A model generated the notes under the pieces. It did no database searches. It saw nothing but the letters and a program-made list of their open reading frames with translations, and was not told where the DNA came from. The position numbers and the translations under genes were made by a program. DNA of 64,000 nt from Syngnathus acus (Eukaryota; Chordata; Actinopteri; Syngnathiformes; Syngnathidae). Where the stretch lies: NCBI RefSeq assembly GCF_901709675.1, contig NC_051095.1, forward strand, positions 24,558,456-24,622,455, read 5' to 3'. Shown here one piece after another: positions 34,222-45,643 of this stretch. Every line of letters begins with the position of its first letter. Position 1 is the first letter of the stretch.

Positions 34222-35554
34222 CAGACATGGGCAAATTACGGCCCGCGGGCCACATCCGGCCCACGCGGCCGTTCAATCCGGCCCGTCAAACCTGAATAAA
34301 TTGTATGATTAAAAAAATTTTGGGGTCATTTTCCCTGCAATGACTGCGTTTCCTCAGTAGACGCCCGCCCGCGCATTTACTCCCGGAAGCCGTGTCAGAA
34401 AGCTCAGTGCACACTCACAAGTGCGTGTACGTACTCAGTCGTAGGGACCCGGCGCACTCCGCGGTCTATTTCTATCAGTGTCGAATTTCAAGTGTGGGCT
34501 GTGACGTCAGTATTCTCGTAATTCGCGCGCTGCGCTTTCAGATATAGTTTTACGCTATGGCCACCCACAAACCTTCCCCTGGAATCATTCCATTAAAATG
34601 AGTGGCCCAAGAAAAAGAAAGGTGGACACTGAGTGCCGAGTGTTCAAAAAAGAGTGGACAATTTGGCTCGACCTACGTGTGTGAGCAGACGTTCAGCCAC
34701 ATGAGCGTCAACAAAGCCCTTCATAGATCTAGGTTAACGGACCAACACCTCGGCTCTATCCTAAGAATTGCCACAACAAATAGTACTCCAGACTATGATG
34801 CACGAGCAAAAAAGGGAGACCACCAATACTATTCCCACTGAAAATGAAGGGGAGTTTCTCTAGTTTGTTGTAAAAAAAAAAGCATTTTGAAAATAATTTG
34901 TACAAATAGCAGGGATTGAAACTAGCAACCATTCTCATTTCCAAACAATGCAGGATGCTCAAGGACATTGATGCACCACCTCTTTGCGACTAATCTTAAC
35001 TTTTACATTTCTTAAGGCCGACTTTAAGGAAGTTTCTCCCGTTTCCTCACCTCTGTCACCAGGTGTTTGTGAGTTAAAGCTCTGCTCTGATTTTCAGATA
35101 TCTGTCACTGTGTTGCCGTTTTGATTTCTTTATCATTTTATTTAGATGTATTCTTTCACTGATTCTTCAAGATGATGTATTTGGTCAGAATGTTTGACGT
35201 TTGATGTGATTTCCCCTCATTAGATAAACATCTTTCATAAATCTGACCTGCAGGCGCTGAAGTGATGGAAACTGTTATTCATAATAAGAGTGTTGTATTA
35301 AATGAGAATCGCTGATAGTAGTTTTTTGGTGAAATATTTTTTTTAATGCTGTTAATAAATGCATTTGTTTTCAAAAAGCGTTTTTTGAATATCCACGCTT
35401 TACTACCTATTAAAGGCCAAAAGCTTTTATGCAATGACCTTTACATGTCTTTTATATTCACACAAACACTACATCCATCTGCTCCTGTTTCGGCCCCCCG
35501 GTCAAAATTTAGAACCCAATTTGGCCCGCAAGTGAAAAAGTTTGCCCACCCCTG
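34222..35554 (+). mobile_element. Internally deleted hAT element (GTF2IRD2/ZBED-like), with target duplication
   Basis: The termini CAGACATGGGCAAATTACGG and, on the right, the inverse of CAGGGGTGGGCAAACTTTTT are hAT-type. Both are followed internally by GGCCCGC-rich segments. Flanking 8-mers GTCTCGCT (34214-34221) and GTCTAGCT (35555-35562) match at 7 of 8 positions. The interior keeps only the first and last pieces of the transposase gene. Confidence 0.85.
34598..34841 (+). pseudogene. hAT transposase: first ~20 codons fused to the C-terminal dimerisation region
   Basis: From the ATG at 34598 one frame reads MSGPRKRKVDTECRVFKKEW, the N-terminus of GTF2IRD2/ZBED-type hAT proteins. Sequence then jumps, in another frame, to FGSTYVCEQTFSHMS, SRLTDQHLGSILRIATT and TPDYDARAKKGD, the conserved C-terminal hAT dimerisation segment. 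The missing middle (zinc finger remainder and DDE catalytic core) and the frame change make this a dead derivative, typical of non-autonomous copies moved by an intact relative. Confidence 0.82.
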
Positions 35555-35789
35555 GTCTAGCTGTACTAGAGATAGTTTATGAAGCGATCTACCAAGCACA
35601 ATGCAGGGGATTTGAAAGACTGCATAAAAAACCCAATTGCCATCGTCCCTGACAGAATTAAAGTTCATGGTGCTGAATTAGCAAAAACACTTCCTATTTT
35701 TCTATTCCACTATTACACATTCTTATTCTCCAATTATGCAAACATCTACAATTCTAATTGCCATAGTCCCTAACAATCAAAAAGTTCAT

Positions 35790-36000
35790 GAGCGCTGTCC
35801 ATGGTGCTGTATAGCAAGAACACTTCCCGATAGTCGAAAGCGTGTGAGAGCTATCCACGACGCTGCACCATCTACGGCGCAGAGCTATCCATGGCATTGA
35901 GCCGCACACGGTGCGGAGTTGTCCATGGTGCTGCACTATATACAGCGCGGATCTATCCGCGGTCCTGATCTGCACACCGTGCAGAGTTGTCCATGGTGCT
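35790..36000 (+). repeat. 34-bp minisatellite with alternating unit types
   Basis: Units start exactly every 34 bases at 35848, 35882, 35916, 35950 and 35984, each beginning GAG/GAT and carrying a T(A/G)TCC core. A diverged unit lies at 35790. Units 1 and 3 share a CTGCAC plus TACGGCGC/TACAGCGC end; units 2 and 4 share a GCACAC(G/C)GTGC end, giving a 68-bp higher-order period. A ~60-bp segment upstream (ATTGCCAT to ACACTTCC) is also duplicated (about 35634 and 35757). Confidence 0.85.
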
Positions 36001-36222
36001 CAGCGCAGCCTGAAAATGCGATTGGAGCAATAAGCAACCAGACGTTGCAGGTGGTCATTTCTTCCTGTGCCTTGGTCAACTCGGCACTCTGAAGTCCACA
36101 AGAGCATTTTTTACTATGCCAACCTAACCACAGTGAAGGGAGGTGGACAATTAGAAAACGTGCTCAGCGCAGCGTAAAAATGTGATTGGAGCAATAAAAC
36201 GTGAAAGTTGGTGTAACACATA
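35998..36222 (+). repeat. ~190-bp tandem unit, second block
   Basis: The end of one unit (35998-36030, CAGCGCAGCCTGAAAATGCG) is followed by a complete unit (36031-36222) closely matching 33784-33970. Confidence 0.8.
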
Positions 36223-36225
36223 AAT

Positions 36226-36602
36226 CAGTGGTTCTTAACATGGGTTCAATCGAACCCGAGGGGTTCGGTGAGTCGGTCTCAGGGGTTCGGCAGAGCCTCC
36301 ACTGCGGCGGTCCGAACACACCTGATTTATCGTGTAAATTCGTGATGACGCTTATCTGAACTGGTCTGGCAAAGTCAACAGCAGAAGTCACACTGATTTG
36401 CAGGTATGTAATTTGTTGCGAGTTCATGCATTGTGTTGGTTTTGTTCTTTGAAAAAGGTGAGGCTCATTTTGTGCAGCAGTAAAGAACATCTATGTCTTG
36501 AATTTGAAAAACATCTTTTTATTTTCCACTAAAAAGGGGTTTGGTGAATGCGCATATAAAGCTGGTGGGGTTCGGTACCTCCATCAAGGTTAAGAAACAC
36601 TG
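36226..36602. mobile_element. hAT-type MITE
   Basis: It begins CAGTGGTTCTTAACATGGGT and ends GGTTAAGAAACACTG, an imperfect inverted repeat of the CAGTG type, with GGGGTTCGG segments inside both ends. The 8-bp flanks do not match, so the target duplication has decayed or been lost. Confidence 0.7.
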
Positions 36603-38997
36603 CTCTTGGGATCAACGCAACGAGTCCAATAAAATCATGCTAATAATAATAATAATAGATAATTAAAATGAAAAAAAATCAGTTCCAGGGTCAAACTAAC
36701 CACTCGCCATCATAAAACCTTTATTGAATAATTTAATTTATGCACTGTGAGGGATTCCATCCTTTTAGGGATGTGTAAATATGTTAATATATGTAACAAA
36801 ACTTTTATAACCCCTTATGTGATCATTATTCCATGATAAAAGTTCTTAAAATTTGGGGCGGGCATTAATTCATCACAAATTGAATTGCAAAGTAAATACA
36901 TATTCCCATTTTCACTATACTAGTGAAATGGACACAAGAGTGGGCACATGAGCAAGGGCAAAATAGCTCCATTTTTGGGCAGCTTGGAGTCCTGCAAATG
37001 ATATTTTAGCGCCACGATACTCACTATTGAGCAATATTTGTGTGTGGACAAAAAGTATGTTCTTGAAAAGTATTTTATAAAAAAATTCACTCAACCCTCA
37101 ATGGGTTTATAGCATTTTTTCCCATGTGATCCACGGTCTAACTGGAAATAATGAGACCATTATTTTCATTACACTTTTAATAATTGCATTGTTTAGATAG
37201 TTTTGAAGGGGGCGGGGGTCATTATCGTATTGATATCTAGATATAAACATTCAAGACATTAATATCTCAAATTGAGACGATATAACTAATGTGGACGTTC
37301 GAGGCTTATATACATATTGTATGTTATACTGTGTATGCAATTTTGTTTTTGCCAAAAGAGGCCATCATCAGCAAAATCAACAAGACCCCAATGCCAGTTA
37401 AACTTAAGCTCCGGTACTTGCAATTTGGACGTCGCCCTGGGGTACACATACTTTCACAAGGTTCCAATAATAACAGCGGAGAGAATGGAGTGAAACATTA
37501 CTTTGTAAAATATATCTTTGGTCAAAAGAGGGTTTTTCATTGAAAGTGTCATCCTTTTCTTTTGGCTCAGTATACACACATTCTATCACATGTTCTGGTC
37601 TGATTTATGGGAAATCTAAAATGTACGTGTCCTCGTGTATAATTCAGGGAGACAGAGCATTTTACGTTATTTAAATGTTTAATTTTCCATTTATAATATT
37701 TATTGGACACCTTGAGGGGTAATTAACTCAGTCGAATGTCAAATTTGTGTTGCACACCACACAGTGGACCAGATCATGAATTCAGGCATGCAAGGAGTGA
37801 TTCAGAGCAATAGTATTACACAAACAGTGCCTCTTGTGCTGGGGAATGCTTTGCTCAATGACAGTGAGAGAAGCCAATAACAAACTAGGATCTCCCCAGC
37901 AAGTAGTGGACATTTTTACTTATTCGTCTACTTCCAGATGAGTTAAAGCCACAAAATCTGAAGCCATAACTTTGATTAAGAGGGTCGGAGGTTTTGTAAA
38001 AAAAAATCATAAATATTGCAAGTATAATATTGCAAAAATGTGGAAAAAAGATTTTGTCTAACATACACTTAACTGCGCTGCTATCAGCACACAATTGAGG
38101 TTACTTAAAAATTCAGGGGAGCCAGCTGAGATAGAGACAGAATGGCAGATGAATTTAAGACAAAAGGATCAAGTGGGCTCTGCTCATGTAATCACGCAAC
38201 TGAAAAATGACTTCTGAAGAGGGAACCATCATGAGAGCAGCAAGTGAGCAAAAGTGATTGCTTGTACTTTTGACCTACAACTGTGCCCATTATGTTATAT
38301 AGTGGTCAGAGTGGTGGGTTACTTTAAAAATGTTTTCTGTTGTAGAATGTACAACAACATCCAAGTACCAAAATATTAAATTAATGTAAGTTACTTGATT
38401 CTTTTTAATAATGTACTACAATATTCTTTTGAATTACTATGTTTCTCCTTCTCCCTTTTTCTTTTGTGATTGTGTGCCCCTGAGAGTTTTTTTTTTGTTG
38501 CCTTTCCATCTTTAGTTTCCGACGTTTCAAATAGAAACACTTGCTATGTTGAGCGTGTTCTCAAGGGGGCGTGCACTGAAACGCCTCTTTGTGTGTGTGG
38601 GTAGAGGGTGTGAGAGGAGAGGAGTCGAAGGGTTAGGGTTAATCAGTGACGTGTCTCTGTTATTGATCATTGCATTACATGTAAACAACCAGTTGTTAAA
38701 TACAAATAAATATCCCTCCCATCAATTGTGGTGCCCATTCCGGCTGCACATGTTGCATACCCTCTTTTTGTGCCACCGCAGATGGCTACATTAAAGGCAG
38801 CTGCCTGAACCACGACCATGTGCCAAGACCAGCATTGAGAGCCTTGGGGGTTTTTTCGTTCTTTTTTTTCTAGTGTTGACTTAGACATGTAGCCATCAGA
38901 GACTAAACATCTCAATCCATACTGTAGATATTAATGCAACTAGAATGGAGCCACTAAATAAACAATCTGTCATCATGCATATTGTCACGGAGATATA
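36603..38997. other. No gene recognised
   Basis: Long AT-rich stretch with short frames only. An 84-codon frame at 37289-37543 shows no domain. Confidence 0.45.
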
Positions 38998-40212
38998 CCG
39001 TAATTTTCGGACTATAAGTCGCGGTTTTTTTCATAGTTTGGGTGGGGGGGCGACTTATAATAAGGAGCGACTTATAATAAGGAGCGACTTATGTGTTTTT
39101 TTTTCAAAAATAAAAAAAAAATAAAAAAGTGAAACCGCGATAAACGAACCGCGATGGAGCAAGGGATTACTGTAATTTGAATTTCAAGTGACGTCAGCAG
39201 CGCGACGCGGCGTGGCGCGGCGGTTGTTTACAAAAAGAACAAAGATTGATCACGGGATGACGAAGATGACGAAGGGCCCCACGTACTACCGGCATCATTA
39301 GCGGCTTCGTTTCTAAGTGACACGGAGGACGAAGAGTTTGAAGGATTTAAGGATTTGGAGTGACACAGAAGGTTTGAAAAACTATTATGGCTTTTACGCA
39401 CGCCCGGTCCTACTCTACGGAGCTCTCTTTCACCTCCGTGGATAGAAGTCGGGGGCCGGCGCTCAGCCGGGTGGCTGTCCGGGGACGGTGGATGGGGCTC
39501 GGTCATGGCTTTTACGCATGCCCGGTCCTATTCTATGGAACTCTATTCCACCTCCGTGGCTGGAAGTCCACGCCGCCACACGCCTGGAAGTTTGTTTTGT
39601 TAAATAAAGAGCCGTTTACCAAACCCACGTCTTTCCTTGTACTTTGTTAACGCTACAATCTAGTTATATACTAGATCTGTGGAATAACGACGAGGCTGAC
39701 GTCAGGGCGCACGCGCGGCGTTGACAAAGGACGAGGAATTTGATCGATGGATTTAATGATTTAGAGTGCACAGATGGTTTGATAATATTATTGCTTATGT
39801 AATAGTTATTTGATATCTAATTTATATATCGTTATATGGGCCTGTGGAATATTTTGAAGTGCAAGCGCCGTCAGCGGCGCGCACCCATTGTTGACAAAGG
39901 ACGATCGATGGATTTAATGAATTGGAGTGACACAGATGGTTTTATAAACGTGTTATTTATGTAATAGTTTTTTTTTAATAACTCTGAATGTTACATCAGG
40001 CCCGTTCTCAGCTCTTTGTGTTTATGTCACGTTAGCATACCTATCGTTTAGCCTGTTGTTGCTCGTTCATGTCTGGTCTTGGTGTTGGATTTTGTCGAAT
40101 AAATTGCCCCCCAAAATGCGGAGCGACTTATATATGTTTTTTTTCACTTTTTTGGGCATTTTATGGCTGATGCGATTTGTATCCGGAGCGACTTTTAGTC
40201 CGAAAATTACGG
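38998..40212. mobile_element. TA-flanked MITE, CCGTAATTTTC family, copy 1
   Basis: It starts CCGTAATTTTCGGACTATAA and ends with TAGTCCGAAAATTACGG, flanked by TA (38996-38997 and 40213-40214). The subterminal regions are rich in GCGACTTATA motifs. Inside is a ~116-bp tandem duplication (units from 39387 and 39503). TA duplication suggests the Tc1/mariner/pogo superfamily. Acidic stretches near 39330 could derive from a transposase tail, but this is uncertain. Confidence 0.82.
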
Positions 40213-40254
40213 TAAGCTAATCTCACAAGGCCTCAGTTCAGAATAGAAAAACAT

Positions 40255-41345
40255 ATCAAAGGGTTATTTCTTAGAGCGCAATTCCTTTTTGTTGGTCTTA
40301 TTTTGCAACACAAAAAACACTGGAATAGCATTAAAGGATGACGCCAACATGGGATTTTTCTGTAGAGAAGCACAATGTTCTGCATGGATTTCTTGAGTGC
40401 GAAGAACCAAGCCAGGGTGGTCTTCTGTAAATAAAGATTGCAACTCTTTGCGATGGTAAGTTGGTAAGATGTTTTTTTCTGCTTTCTGCCACACCATAAT
40501 TGGTGGTGATCATTTTTAGAAGCCGCTTGTCATGCCACGTCAAAACCATCACCTTATTTTTGTGGTGGACCAATGCTCTCCCCCATCTCCCAGGCTGGTC
40601 AATGTTGCCTCAGCAATTTCTTGGGGTTCCTCCCCTGTTAGCTCTTAGAGTTCCACATACATTGATGCGTTCACCCAGCAAATGTTCACACCGCTCTATG
40701 GAATTATAAAAATCGTCCATGTGTGACCATTTCCTAGGAGACGATCAAGCACATTGAATACTATGTCTGGCACGGTACATGCTTCACTGACATGGGGTTG
40801 CATGTTGAAACTATACCCTGTTGCTGAATCAAACAAAATGTAGGACTTTTATTGGCTTCGTAGGATTGTAGACTTTGAACAAGTGCCCCCGCCACAGCAC
40901 CCTTGTCAATGCTTATGTTCTTTCCAGGTTGAAATAGTTCTTTAAATGTTTTGAGCAGGTGATCCAACACAGGTTAAACGTTATACGTATAATTTATCGG
41001 TGTCATCAAGAGTCTCACTATTATTGAAGTGAAGAAACCTCCAAATTATTTGATACCAGTTTCTTGGCATTGTGGCGTTGAAATGAGTGGAATCATCCAC
41101 AATGCAGAATTGAGCCATGCTGGGCTTTGCTACCATGCCAGTCAGAAAACAAAATCCAAAAAAATGCTTCAGTTCTGCAACTGACACTGGCTTCCTCGGA
41201 TTTTATCGGCTATTTGAAAGACTCTGAGAAATTTCTTTGGTCAACAAGATGCAGGAGCAACTCATTGGTGAGGAACAGCTCTAGGAAATCCACTGGACAG
41301 CAGGACTCCAACGCAGCTGCAAACCTCAGGGTTAAGGTGTTTGGT
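40255..41345 (-). pseudogene. piggyBac-type transposase remnant (PGBD4-like)
   Basis: On the minus strand, broken frames give, in order: ELFLTNELLLHLVDQ (near 41270); SVAELKHFFGFCFLTGMV, MPRNWYQIIWRFLHF and DTDKLYV (41187-40981); LLKTFKELFQPGKNISIDK with a catalytic Asp candidate (40970-40761); and MVLTWHDKRLLKMITT (40573-40331). This is the usual order in piggyBac/PGBD4 transposases, which excise cleanly at TTAA sites. Several frameshifts and stops and a lost central section make it non-functional. TTAA-flanked termini were not found. It lies exactly between two TA-flanked MITEs. Confidence 0.8.
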
Positions 41346-41709
41346 TTCCAGCCGAATTCCTGCCAATCTTTTCTGCGACCTTTTCATTTCAGTGCTCTGC
41401 CTCTGCCAACAGAAGTGGGGGGAGTTCTGCCACTGCCTCTGCCTCTGCCAGAAGGAGCGTGTGTTATGGTGCTGGGTGTACCTATAAATTCCAGAAAATA
41501 CATACCGTAATTTTCGGACTATAAGTCGCGGTTTTTTTCATAGTTTGGGTGGGGGGGCGACTTATACTCAGGAGCGACTTATATGTGGTTTTTTTTTTCA
41601 AAAAATTTCAAAAAAAAAAATTCAAAAAAAAAAATGAAACCGCGATAAACGAACCGCAATGTAGCAAGGGATTACTGTAATTTGAATTTCAAGTGACGAC
41701 AGCAGCGCG

Positions 41710-41884
41710 AAACCATCTGCGTCACTCCAATTCATTAAATCCATCAATCGTCCTTTGTCAACAATGCGTGCGCGCCGCTGACGGCTTTTGCACTTAAAAA
41801 TATTCCACAGGCCCATATAACGATATATAAATTATATATCAAATAACTATTATATAAGCAATAATGTTATCAAACCATCTGTGC
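41710..41884 (-). repeat. Left arm of a 175-bp internal inverted repeat
   Basis: Its reverse complement equals 42492-42666 almost base for base (I saw one mismatch). Copy 1 of this MITE has only the right-hand version, so the left arm is a secondary inverted duplication. Confidence 0.85.
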
Positions 41885-42491
41885 CGGCGCCCGACTTCAA
41901 TCCACGAAAGTGAAAGTAAGCTGGACGACAGCAGCGCGACAGCAGCGCGACAGCAGCGCGACGCGACGTCGCGCGTCAGCAGCGCGACGGTTGTTTACAT
42001 AAAGGACAAAGATCGACTCGTCCAGCTTTCTTTCACTTTCGTGGATTGAAGTCGGGCGCCGGCGCTCGGCCGGGTGGCTGTCCAGGGACGGTGGATGGTG
42101 CTCGGACAATGCTTTTACGCACGCCCGGTCCTACTCTACCGAGCTGCCTTTCAGCTCCGTGGATGGAAGTCGAGGGCCGGCGCTCAGCCGGCTGGCTGTC
42201 CGAGGACGGTGCATAGGGCTCGGTCATGGCTTCTACGCACGCCCGGTCCTATCGTATGGAGCTCTCGTCCCCTTTCGTGGCTGGACGTCCACGCCGCCAC
42301 ACGCCTGTAAGTTTGTTTTGTTAAATAAAGAGCCGTTTACCAAACCCACGTCTTTCCTTGAACTTTGTTAACGCTACAATATAGTTATATAGTAGATCTG
42401 TGGAATAACGACGAGGCTGACGTCAGGGCGCACGCACGGCGATGTTGACAAAGGACGAGGAATTTGATCGATGGATTTAATGATTTAGAGT

Positions 42492-42666
42492 GCACAGATG
42501 GTTTGATAACATTATTGCTTATATAATAGTTATTTGATATATAATTTATATATCGTTATATGGGCCTGTGGAATATTTTTAAGTGCAAGAGCCGTCAGCG
42601 GCGCGCACGCATTGTTGACAAAGGACGATTGATGGATTTAATGAATTGGAGTGACGCAGATGGTTT
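42492..42666 (+). repeat. Right arm of a 175-bp internal inverted repeat
   Basis: Partner of 41710-41884; also aligns with 39766-39942 in copy 1. Confidence 0.85.
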
Positions 42667-42953
42667 TATTAACGTGTTATTTATGTAATAGTTTTTTGAA
42701 TAACTCTGAATTTTACGTCAGGGCCGTTCTCAGCTCTTAGTTTGTGTTTATGTCACGTTAGCATAGCTATCGTTTAGCCTGTTGTTGCTCGTTCATGACT
42801 GTTCTTGGTGTTGGATTTTGTCGAATAAATTGCCCCCCAAAATGCGACTTATACTCCGGAGCGACTTATATATGTTTTTTTTCACTTTTTTGGGCATTTT
42901 ATGGCTGGTGCGACTTATACTCCGGTGCGACTTATAGTCCGAAAATTACAGTA

Positions 42954-43980
42954 GTTACCAATAACATATATATACGTATATATATTTTTGCTGCAAGGAA
43001 TTGTGAACTTTTTTCTAAATCTCTCGATAGAAAAAGAACCGCATGGCAGACCTTTACGTTAGTTAGTGGTACACAAGTACATTTACACAAGAATGACTGA
43101 ATATTGTCATCCATTCTTTCCCAGGGCATTCAATCCTATCATACTGAACTAGTTCAATTGTGATCACTCTATTGAATGAATGGCATTCTTAATATGCAAT
43201 ATTCTTTGGCGCTCGATAACATTTTATACAGTATATATGTCTAGGAGTTTACTAATTTGCGTGTTTTGTAGTTTTGTTTCGTTTTTTTATTGTGCTTGCC
43301 TCACGATAGCCAATAATACAGTACAGCCCTTTAATTGGTCAAGACAGATATGGCTGTTTGAATAGCATCTTTGATTAGCTTGATGATTTACCCTCTACAA
43401 CATGAAGCATGCAACAAGCGATCAGGGCATCTGCGTGTGTGTTCAGTGTCTAAATACTGATCTGAGTCAAATGTGTCAGCTGGAATCGCACCCTGCACTT
43501 CTGAACTGTGAATGGTGCTAACCAGTGCCCCACCATGCTACCCAATTATGAATGTTATTATCATTTAAACATACAGGTCAATGGTGAGTAGATAAAAATG
43601 TGTAACTACAATTGTAGTATGACAAGGATGCAAAAAGGATCCCACAACACAAATCACAAGTATCCAAACATGACAGTGGATTTATTAAATGGTCAACAGG
43701 GCTCAATCAAGGGGATGTCAAATGGTTCCATACAGTAATATCTTCTATGAGGCTACACCCGTCTAAACATGGGATCTAATTTATCCTGGGTTTGTGAAAT
43801 AATAATTTAGCCGAAAAATATACCCATTTTGATCAATCTCAGAGGAAGGCTAATTTGCATTTTATTGCCACTCGCCTTTTGACTTAAAATGACAGCACAG
43901 TGCTCAAGGGCTCAAGTAACGACTGCCACAGCTCACTTGTTTTTAAAGCTTGGTGACATTCGCAAGCTGAGCCCTTAGTC
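42954..43980. other. No gene recognised
   Basis: AT-rich spacer. Confidence 0.45.
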
Positions 43981-43985
43981 CAGGG

Positions 43986-44170
43986 GTGTCCAAACACATT
44001 CCCAAGGTCCTACGGTTTGCCTATTTTACATCACCCTCATCCAACACACCCGATTCAAAGATTCACCTTCAAAGTATTGGGGCTTCTTCAGAGCTTGCTG
44101 ATGATGATCTTATCATTTCAATTAGGTGTGCTGGACAAGGGAGACATAAAACAGGCAGGATGGTACGTGA
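43986..44170 (+). mobile_element. hAT-type MITE fragment
   Basis: The left terminus CAGGGGTGTCCAAACACATT (starting near 43981) and internal CACCCGATTCAAAG and AATTAGGTGTGCTGG segments belong to the same hAT MITE group as 52587 and 62064. The right terminus is not recognisable. Confidence 0.55.
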
Positions 44171-44757
44171 CTGCTTTAGCCACAGTGAAAGACAAAATAT
44201 AACCTAAAAAGATGTGGAAAGTGCCCTACTGTCAACATGTGGCACTGCACATATTAATTCAATATATTGTGTAATACACAATATTAATCAGAATACCATG
44301 TTTAGACTAGATGGGACACAGAACATTTTTACTTGACTTCCCCTCTAAATTAGAAACAATAATCTCAGAAATGCAGGAATCACAAAAGTCAGGAGTAGAA
44401 AAATGAAAGAAAAGAAATCGCAGCAAAGCTGGAAAAAACATTGCCAGAGAAGTAATAACTCAAAATCTCAGCAAAGCTGGAAAAAACAAGGAACAAAATT
44501 AACAACTAAAGATCTCAGCAAAAGGTAATTCAAGAAGCACAAGAAACTAAAGCATGGACTTTTGATAACTTCAAATACAGACTCAGGACAAAGGCTGGGT
44601 CAGGACATGAGAGCTTGTAGGACTGACAAAGGAGAAGGCTAGACATAGACAAAGAGGAATAGGACAAGTGGAAACGATCACCTTGACTCAGAGACGTGAG
44701 AGCAGGAATTAAACATTCTGAATCAGGAGGAAACAATTGCTACATTCAAGACAAGAC
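44171..44757. other. No gene recognised
   Basis: It has a short repeated phrase (AATCTCAGCAAAGCTGGAAA near 44463, with a similar phrase near 44420). Nothing else is recognised. Confidence 0.4.
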
Positions 44758-44788
44758 AAGTGTGTGTGCATGCGTGTGTGTGCGTGCA

Positions 44789-44840
<52 letters not shown>

Positions 44841-44844
44841 AGGG

Positions 44845-44915
<71 letters not shown>
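44758..44915. repeat. Compound (GT)n-(GA)n microsatellite
   Basis: GT-rich tract to 44807, then about 100 bases of GA repeats. Frames across it encode only Arg-Glu or Ser-Leu repeats. Confidence 0.97.
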
Positions 44916-44919
<4 letters not shown>

Positions 44920-45643
44920 GTGAAAAATCACTCAACCAATCAAAGTGTCTTTACATTTCCTACAGCAGGGAGTGACCCTGAGAATGAAACAATGCACTTT
45001 TGAAATGTGTGCAAAAGTCTGCCCTGACAAAATAACTTTACGTTTATGTTGAACAATTTTGGTGTCATCGACATAAGTCAGAGCGAGGACACGCTCAAAA
45101 GTCCAAATGTATGATTGAGTCCTCAAAAGCAGATTGGGATGGCAGCATGCAAACAGATTCATGGTTGTGTAATGTTTTGTTTCAGTTTTTTATCTTTAAT
45201 GCTCGCTATGCTATTAGTAATGATCAGGAGGCTGGCTTCTCAGTTTAACTATTTGCAAGAAAGATTGAGACACAGCTGTGGAGCCTTCTCTGCGAGATTG
45301 CGGAAGAAGGTCTAACTCCCACCACAAAGGTTCCTGTTATTATACTACTCTGGGCCGCCCTCCTGCAAGATGGTGACTCTGCCTAGCCTGATAATGTGTG
45401 ACCTTGCAGTCTTAACTGAGATCAACTCCTATGTATGTGCAAAGAGTGTTAGGGAGAAGGGAAAGCCAGTGAAAGCAAGAGAAAGGTCACAGCAAGATAT
45501 CGACAGAGCTCAAGCTACCTATCAACATGTGCCAAAGAGGCCTATTCAAATAGTTGTCTTGTTGGGGGCCACGATCACGTGCTTTTGCTGTGGAAAACAA
45601 TGATGTATTGTCTGGGATTAAAACAATAAAATCAAGGAGAGAA
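44916..45643. other. No gene recognised; expected 3' LTR not found
   Basis: The 3' LTR of the Mag-type element should lie here, but no sequence resembling 49421-49585 is present. Confidence 0.5.

Larger units (their letters stand above)
41505..42951. mobile_element. TA-flanked MITE, CCGTAATTTTC family, copy 2, with internal palindrome
   Basis: Same termini and TA flanks (41503-41504 and 42952-42953) as copy 1. It is longer because it has an extra inverted copy of its right interior (41710-41884 against 42492-42666) and about three ~117-bp tandem units instead of two. The GACAGCAGCGC motif is also repeated at 41928-41965. Confidence 0.82.

Noticed and set aside
39228-39650. Frames in the TA-flanked MITEs resembling a short protein
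   Set aside because: They run through a ~116-bp tandem repeat and exist on both strands; more likely repeat by-products.
44737-45003. Arg-Glu-rich and Ser-Leu-rich frames
   Set aside because: They are translations of the (GA)n tract on either strand.
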